Of a DNA stretch of 9,672 nt, positions 6,183 to 9,672 are shown piece by piece. The translations under genes and the position numbers were made by a program. Location of the stretch: positions 1-9,672 of the forward strand of contig CBFCZU010000164.1 of assembly GCA_965602635.1 (NCBI GenBank), in the 5' to 3' direction. How positions within the stretch are numbered: position 1 is the stretch's first letter; the number at the start of each line of letters is the position of its first letter. The stretch is from CBFCZU01 sp965602635 (GTDB lineage: Bacteria > Planctomycetota > Phycisphaerae > SM23-33). Under the pieces are notes generated by a model. It had not been told where the DNA came from and searched no databases. It saw nothing but the letters and a program-made list of their open reading frames with translations.

Positions 6183-7694
6183 ATGCCCGGACCCAGAGGA
6201 ATCATCGTAAGCACTGACAAGAGCGTCAACTGTGCGACGTTGAAGTCGATTGTCGCCGACTTATGCCGCGGCCGCCGGACCGCGCGGGAAAAGGCGGTGG
6301 TCATATACGACTTCCTCGTCCGCACCGTGTACATGCCCAACCACTCACATCGACCGGTGGAGATGATCAAGGGCGGGCTAGGTTTCGTCAACGACCCGAT
6401 TAAGTACATCACCGTGTACGGGTGTTGCGGGTGCGGGCCGCAGGCGCACGTCTTCGGCGCGCTGCTGGGGGCGGCCGGGCTTGAGGCGCGACTGCTCGAC
6501 CCCGGCTTCGGGCACGTCAGCAACGAGGTCAAGTGGGGCGGCAAGTGGCACTGGATGGACGTCTGGCTGCCGGCCTACATCACCGACGGGGACGGGCGGA
6601 TATGCTCCTACGCCGAGATCATGGCCGACCGCGACCTTGCCGCCAGGGCCAAGCAGGAAGGCAGGGCGCCCGGGAACTTCATCGTCAACTATCGAAGCCA
6701 CATGCGGGCCATCATGACCGCCAAGCGCCACCGCCCGCGCGGCCGGGCCGGCTACAGGCAGAAGTCCGTGGAGGACCTGCGCCTCAGGCCGGGGGAGTCC
6801 GTCACCTGGCTGTGGGACCACGTCGGCAAGTGGTACTGGCCCTGCGGCGGATACCCGAACCGGCGGCCCTGCGGACCGGCGTGCAAGTACACCAACGACC
6901 GGGCCTGCCAGGACGCCTTCGAGCACTGGCGCCCCTACAGGAAGGTAATCCCCGACGGCCCGCACGCCCCGGACAATGTGTACTACCGCTACCACGGCAA
7001 CGCGATCTTCACCTGCGCCGCCCCGCTGACCAAGCCCGGCCTGGCGGGGCTGGGGGCCTCCCTGACGAACATCGCCTTCGCGCCCGGCGGGGGCGTCAGG
7101 CCGGCACGGGAGGGCAAGTACCCCCGGACCGCGGCCGTGGGCATTGTCGAGATCGCCTTCCAGCTGCCCTACGTCATCGCCGACACCGAGATCTCCGGCT
7201 CGGCAAAGGTGGTCGACGGGGCGGTGAGCTTCTGCTACTCGGTTGACGGCGGCAGGACGTGGAATCTGGCGGAGGAGTTCAAGCAAAGCGGCGCGCTGGG
7301 CCCCTTCAGCATCGGCAAGCCCAACACCTACGAATACCCCGCCGGTAGCACCAGCGGCCAGTACGGCTTCATCCTGCGGGCCATCGTCAGGGGCAGGAAG
7401 GCCAACGCCGCCACCACGCTCAAGGCGCTGAAGATCACCAACACCACCATGCTCAACTTCTACTCCCGCCCCTGGCTGGAGGTCGGCGACAACAAGGTCA
7501 CGGTCACGTGTCGCAACCCGGCGGCCCTGAGCAAGTCGCCGGTGGAGGTCACCTGGCGGTGGCTGGAGGACTGGAAAAGGCTCAAGTCATTCACGCACCA
7601 GGTGCGCCGCGGGGGCGCAACGGCCCACGTCAAGGTCGGCGGGGCCAAGCGCCCGAAGATGAAGTCGGTAACGATCGCCTGCCCGGCCCGGTAG
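6183..7694 (+). CDS. Transglutaminase-like protein, copy 2, lacking a signal peptide
   Basis: A 503-residue paralog of the preceding gene, colinear across its full mature length. The triad is kept: Cys84 in CCGCGPQ, His111 in GHVSNEV and Asp126 in WHWMD. The RPGESVTWLWDHVGKWYW segment (202-219), the Asp-box (YSVDGGRTW, 352-360) and the C-terminal domain (PWLEVGDNKVTV to IACPAR) are also kept. The N-terminus (MPGPRGIIVSTDKSVNCAT) aligns with copy 1 from just after its signal-peptide cleavage site, and no hydrophobic leader is present. It is therefore predicted cytoplasmic unless exported another way or made as a readthrough fusion. It carries more cysteines than copy 1, including a Cys-Cys-Gly-Cys at the active site and extra ones around 221-242. 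The frame is closed upstream by the TAG at 6168-6170, so a longer start is impossible without readthrough. The operon seems to end here; no clear terminator is seen. Confidence 0.78.
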   Translation: MPGPRGIIVSTDKSVNCATLKSIVADLCRGRRTAREKAVVIYDFLVRTVYMPNHSHRPVEMIKGGLGFVNDPIKYITVYGCCGCGPQAHVFGALLGAAGLEARLLDPGFGHVSNEVKWGGKWHWMDVWLPAYITDGDGRICSYAEIMADRDLAARAKQEGRAPGNFIVNYRSHMRAIMTAKRHRPRGRAGYRQKSVEDLRLRPGESVTWLWDHVGKWYWPCGGYPNRRPCGPACKYTNDRACQDAFEHWRPYRKVIPDGPHAPDNVYYRYHGNAIFTCAAPLTKPGLAGLGASLTNIAFAPGGGVRPAREGKYPRTAAVGIVEIAFQLPYVIADTEISGSAKVVDGAVSFCYSVDGGRTWNLAEEFKQSGALGPFSIGKPNTYEYPAGSTSGQYGFILRAIVRGRKANAATTLKALKITNTTMLNFYSRPWLEVGDNKVTVTCRNPAALSKSPVEVTWRWLEDWKRLKSFTHQVRRGGATAHVKVGGAKRPKMKSVTIACPAR

Positions 7695-7726
7695 CCCGGC
7701 CGAGGCTGCAAATGGGGTTGTCTGTC

Positions 7727-7754
7727 TTGACTTCTCCGGCATATCTGGTATCAT
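7727..7754 (+). promoter_or_regulatory. Promoter for the beta-helix gene, with extended -10
   Basis: TTGACT (7727-7732) and TATCAT (7749-7754) are separated by 16 bases, and the -10 is preceded by TG plus one base, an extended -10 element. This is the best promoter match in the 289-nt gap before the beta-helix gene and indicates a transcription unit separate from the transglutaminase operon. A transcript starting near 7761 would have a leader of about 220 nt. Confidence 0.6.
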
Positions 7755-7759
7755 GGGTG

Positions 7760-7983
7760 GCGTGCAGGCGCCGGTTTGTATCTATAGGAGGCTTGGCAGC
7801 TTGCACAGGCACCGATGCCGTCCGGCCGCGGGTGCCGGACGAGCCGGGCTTCTCTGGAGGTTCTTGTCGCAACGGCGCCTCTGGCACTGAAGCGAGGGCG
7901 GCCTGCAGACCGGGCCTCCTCAAGAGCCGGAGAGCCGCAAGCAACAGGCTAGGGTACGGGGCAACTAGGTAAGGAGCGGGACG
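7760..7983 (+). ncRNA. Long 5' leader with potential secondary structure
   Basis: The stretch between the promoter and the ATG at 7984 has no supported gene. It contains a perfect 7-bp hairpin (GTCCGGC 7820-7826, GCCGGAC 7834-7840, 7-base loop). It also contains a longer-range interrupted helix in which 7852-7866 pairs with 7921-7934 (CTCT/AGAG, GG/CC and TCTTG/CAAGA blocks), enclosing a GC-rich 54-base segment. A purine-rich end carries AAGGAG at 7971-7976, 7 bases before the ATG. This could be a regulatory leader or simply a long UTR. It matches no riboswitch class I can recognise. Confidence 0.35.
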
Positions 7984-9411
7984 ATGAAGTATCGGTTTTG
8001 GAAGCTGGCGGGCGTGGCGGTGACGATGTTGGCCTTGTGCAACGTGGCGGGCGCCACCGTCTGGAACGTCTCCAACGTTTCTCAGTTGAACACCGCCATA
8101 GGTAGTCTGGGCTACGGGGACGAAGTCATCCTCGCCCCCGGCACCTACGATCTGGACACTTACGGGCACACCTACGGCATCTGGACGCACAACGTAACCA
8201 TCCGCGGTTCCACCGGCAACCGCGACGACGTGGTCCTCTACGGCGGCGGCATGAACAACTCCGGCGGCGTTTACGAGGGATTTCAGATCTACACCGACGA
8301 CGTGGCCATCAGCGACCTGACGCTGTCGGGCTTCTACAACCACGCCATCCACTTTCAGCCCGGCGCCGATCGCTCCCACATCAATAACGTCCGTACCCTC
8401 AACATCGGCCAGCAGCACATGAAGGGCGGCAACTCGAACCCCAACGCCATCGTCGGGGGTATCATCGAGAACTGCCTCATGGACCAGACCATCGCCCGGA
8501 CCAACCACCCCATCCTCAACTACACGGGTGGGGTCGACCTGCTGGGGGCGACCAACTGGATCGTCCGCGACAACGTGGCCATGAATATCCAGGGCGAGAC
8601 CGGAGAGGGCGGAGGGGCCATCTTCCTCTGGCAGAAGATCGTCAACCCCACCGTCGAGCGCAACGTAGTCATCGACTGCGACCGCGGTATCGCCATGGGC
8701 AACCCCGGTTACCTCCAGCCCGACAGCGTCGTCGGCGGCATCGTCCGCAACAACTTCGTCAGCCACGCCAACGAGGTGAACATGGAGCTGGTCGCCACCA
8801 CCGGCCTGAAGGTGTACAACAACACCCTGTGGGGCACGGGTGGCTCGAGTTACAGCCGGTGCGTAAACATCTATGGGACGGCCACCTCCGGGCTGGACAT
8901 AACCAACAACATCATTCATGGCCTCGTCCAGGACTACGGCGTCACCGGCTACACCCTCACGAACAACGTTCAAGGCCTGGCCTCGAGCATCCCCTGGTTC
9001 GTGGACGTGTTCGGGGGCGACCTGCACCTGACCGAGCTGGCGATCGGCGCGCTCGACGCGGCCGCGCTGCTGGCGGCCATCACCGATGACATCGACGGCG
9101 GCCCGCGCCCCGTGGGGGCGTTCCCGGACATTGGCGCCGACGAGTACGGCTCGCCCACCGGCGACGCCAACTACGACGGACTCGTGGACGGGCTGGACTA
9201 CACCATCTGGTCGAACAACTACTACCAGTCCGGCACCTGGAGCGACGCCGACTTCAGCGGCGACGCCCTGGTGGACGGGCTCGACTACATCATCTGGTCG
9301 AACAACTACGGCTTCGGCTACCCGGTGTCGCCGGGCGGCGCGATACCCGAGCCGGCTTGCGGAGTGCTTCTCGTATTGGGTATCCTGGCTCTGCGGCGGC
9401 GTCGGGCATAG
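7984..9411 (+). CDS. Secreted right-handed beta-helix protein with dockerin-like repeats and PEP-CTERM tail
   Basis: A 475-residue exported protein. Residues 1-24 are a signal peptide (KYRFWKLAG start, hydrophobic core, AGA before Thr25). GDEVILAPGTYDL (45-57) is the usual entry to a parallel beta-helix of the pectate-lyase-like or polysaccharide-lyase type. Asn-rich coil turns (VYNNTLWG, ITNNIIHG) continue to about 335. DIDGGPRP..GAFPDIGADEY (369-388) is a common end of such folds in planctomycetes. Two calcium-loop repeats follow: Asp394, Asn396, Asp398, Asp402, Asp405 and Asp423, Ser425, Asp427, Asp431, Asp434, dockerin type I-like. The tail (IPEP 454-457, hydrophobic stretch, RRRR 471-474) is a PEP-CTERM signal, predicted to be processed by an exosortase for surface or matrix display. 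Catalytic residues cannot be assigned, so it may be an enzyme or a structural surface protein. AAGGAG supports the start. Confidence 0.88.
   Translation: MKYRFWKLAGVAVTMLALCNVAGATVWNVSNVSQLNTAIGSLGYGDEVILAPGTYDLDTYGHTYGIWTHNVTIRGSTGNRDDVVLYGGGMNNSGGVYEGFQIYTDDVAISDLTLSGFYNHAIHFQPGADRSHINNVRTLNIGQQHMKGGNSNPNAIVGGIIENCLMDQTIARTNHPILNYTGGVDLLGATNWIVRDNVAMNIQGETGEGGGAIFLWQKIVNPTVERNVVIDCDRGIAMGNPGYLQPDSVVGGIVRNNFVSHANEVNMELVATTGLKVYNNTLWGTGGSSYSRCVNIYGTATSGLDITNNIIHGLVQDYGVTGYTLTNNVQGLASSIPWFVDVFGGDLHLTELAIGALDAAALLAAITDDIDGGPRPVGAFPDIGADEYGSPTGDANYDGLVDGLDYTIWSNNYYQSGTWSDADFSGDALVDGLDYIIWSNNYGFGYPVSPGGAIPEPACGVLLVLGILALRRRRA
9181..9309 (+). repeat. Duplicated dockerin-like segment, 87-bp spacing
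   Basis: Bases 9181-9222 and 9268-9309 match at 39 of 42 positions, 87 bp (29 codons) apart. They encode LVDGLDYTIWSNNY and LVDGLDYIIWSNNY. The match at DNA level, including most third positions, suggests fairly recent duplication or conversion within the dockerin-like domain of the beta-helix gene. Confidence 0.75.
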
Positions 9412-9417
9412 TGCCTT

Positions 9418-9441
9418 CGCCGCGTCGCGGTGTCGTTTTTT
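9418..9441 (+). terminator. Weak intrinsic terminator candidate
   Basis: CGCCGC (9418-9423), a three-base loop GTC, and GCGGTG (9427-9432, one G-T pair) form a 6-bp hairpin, followed after three bases by six Ts (9436-9441). It lies a few bases after the stop of the beta-helix gene, where a terminator is expected, but the stem is short and the T run is offset. Confidence 0.4.
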
Positions 9442-9610
9442 CGGAGGACGGGTCGGCCTTGTCGGCACGGGGCGGAGCGGCCGTGGCCGCGTCGCGCCGG
9501 TCGGGTCGGCTGCATCCATGGGGCAAAGCCCGTCGGGCCCGAGCGCCTGAAGGGCATTTACGGCCTGTGGACGAGGCTGGATTGCCTCCAAACATTCAAG
9601 GAGTGTGAAA

Positions 9611-9672
9611 GTGAGCGAGTCAACTGTGTCTGTCCGAGTCGCGGGCGTGGCCTGCGCAACGGCCCTGCTGCT
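9611..9672 (+). CDS. Start of a secreted protein gene, cut by window end (GTG start)
   Basis: AAGGAG at 9598-9603 lies 7 bases before a GTG at 9611. The frame then runs open to the window edge, giving MSESTVSVRVAGVACATALL in its first 20 codons. An arginine in the polar start followed by a hydrophobic Ala/Val/Leu run looks like the beginning of a signal peptide. The spacer 9442-9610 holds no gene or convincing promoter that I can see, so it might be cotranscribed with the beta-helix gene if the terminator candidate is leaky. The product cannot be identified from 20 residues. Confidence 0.5.
   Translation, partial: MSESTVSVRVAGVACATALL

Noticed and set aside
7684..7712. Intrinsic terminator after the transglutaminase operon
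   Set aside because: The GC-rich CCCGG/CCGGG segments can pair, but no T tract follows.
7760..7983. Cyclic di-GMP-I (GEMM) riboswitch
   Set aside because: CACAGGCA near 7804 and GCAAGC near 7938 vaguely recall conserved GEMM segments, but the spacing is far too long and the core sequence is not present.
7630..9591. Very long open frame on the minus strand (653 codons) opposite the beta-helix gene
   Set aside because: Its product is a low-complexity Val/Asp/Gly/Arg-rich string with no fold signature. It mirrors the + strand gene's codon bias, a typical GC-rich shadow.

Overview
The window is GC-rich with a strong G/C preference at third codon positions. All genes that can be supported run on the + strand. 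A secreted protein near the right end carries dockerin-type calcium loops plus a PEP-CTERM tail. The secreted proteins are built from malectin-like, DUF4091/GH123-like, transglutaminase-like and right-handed beta-helix modules. Together these point to a Planctomycetota bacterium, probably a Phycisphaerae-like lineage from the environment. That assignment is inferred from architecture; there is no marker gene here.

Left end (1-247): a degenerate tandem array with a 10-bp repeat length (consensus TTCCGTTTCG) contains a perfect 16-bp palindrome and is cut by the window edge. It is followed by a weak promoter candidate and two competing translation starts for the first gene. 248-1201 encodes a cytoplasmic DRE-TIM metallolyase/aldolase of the 4-hydroxy-2-oxovalerate aldolase type. 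1202-1440 is intergenic and holds an AT-rich dyad (CTAGATA/TATCTAG) and a promoter with a perfect TTGACA box.

Centre (1441-7694): a probable three-gene operon with gaps of 38 and 12 nt. It starts with a 1051-residue secreted multidomain protein related to DUF4091/GH123-type glycosidases, whose catalytic barrel appears shortened in frame. Two tandem paralogous transglutaminase-like cysteine proteins follow, each with a Cys-His-Asp triad and an Asp-box. The first paralog has a signal peptide. The second begins at the position equivalent to the mature N-terminus of the first, has none, and is separated from it only by an in-frame TAG and four codons.

Right end (7695-9672): an extended -10 promoter and a roughly 220-nt leader with potential secondary structure precede a secreted beta-helix protein with two dockerin-like repeats and a PEP-CTERM sorting tail. 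A weak terminator candidate follows. The window ends inside a new gene with a GTG start and a signal-peptide-like N-terminus.

Taken together, the locus looks like a cell-surface or exported carbohydrate/protein-processing region. The substrate cannot be deduced. The most unusual points are the split transglutaminase pair, the apparently barrel-less glycosidase relative, and the helically phased repeat at the left edge.
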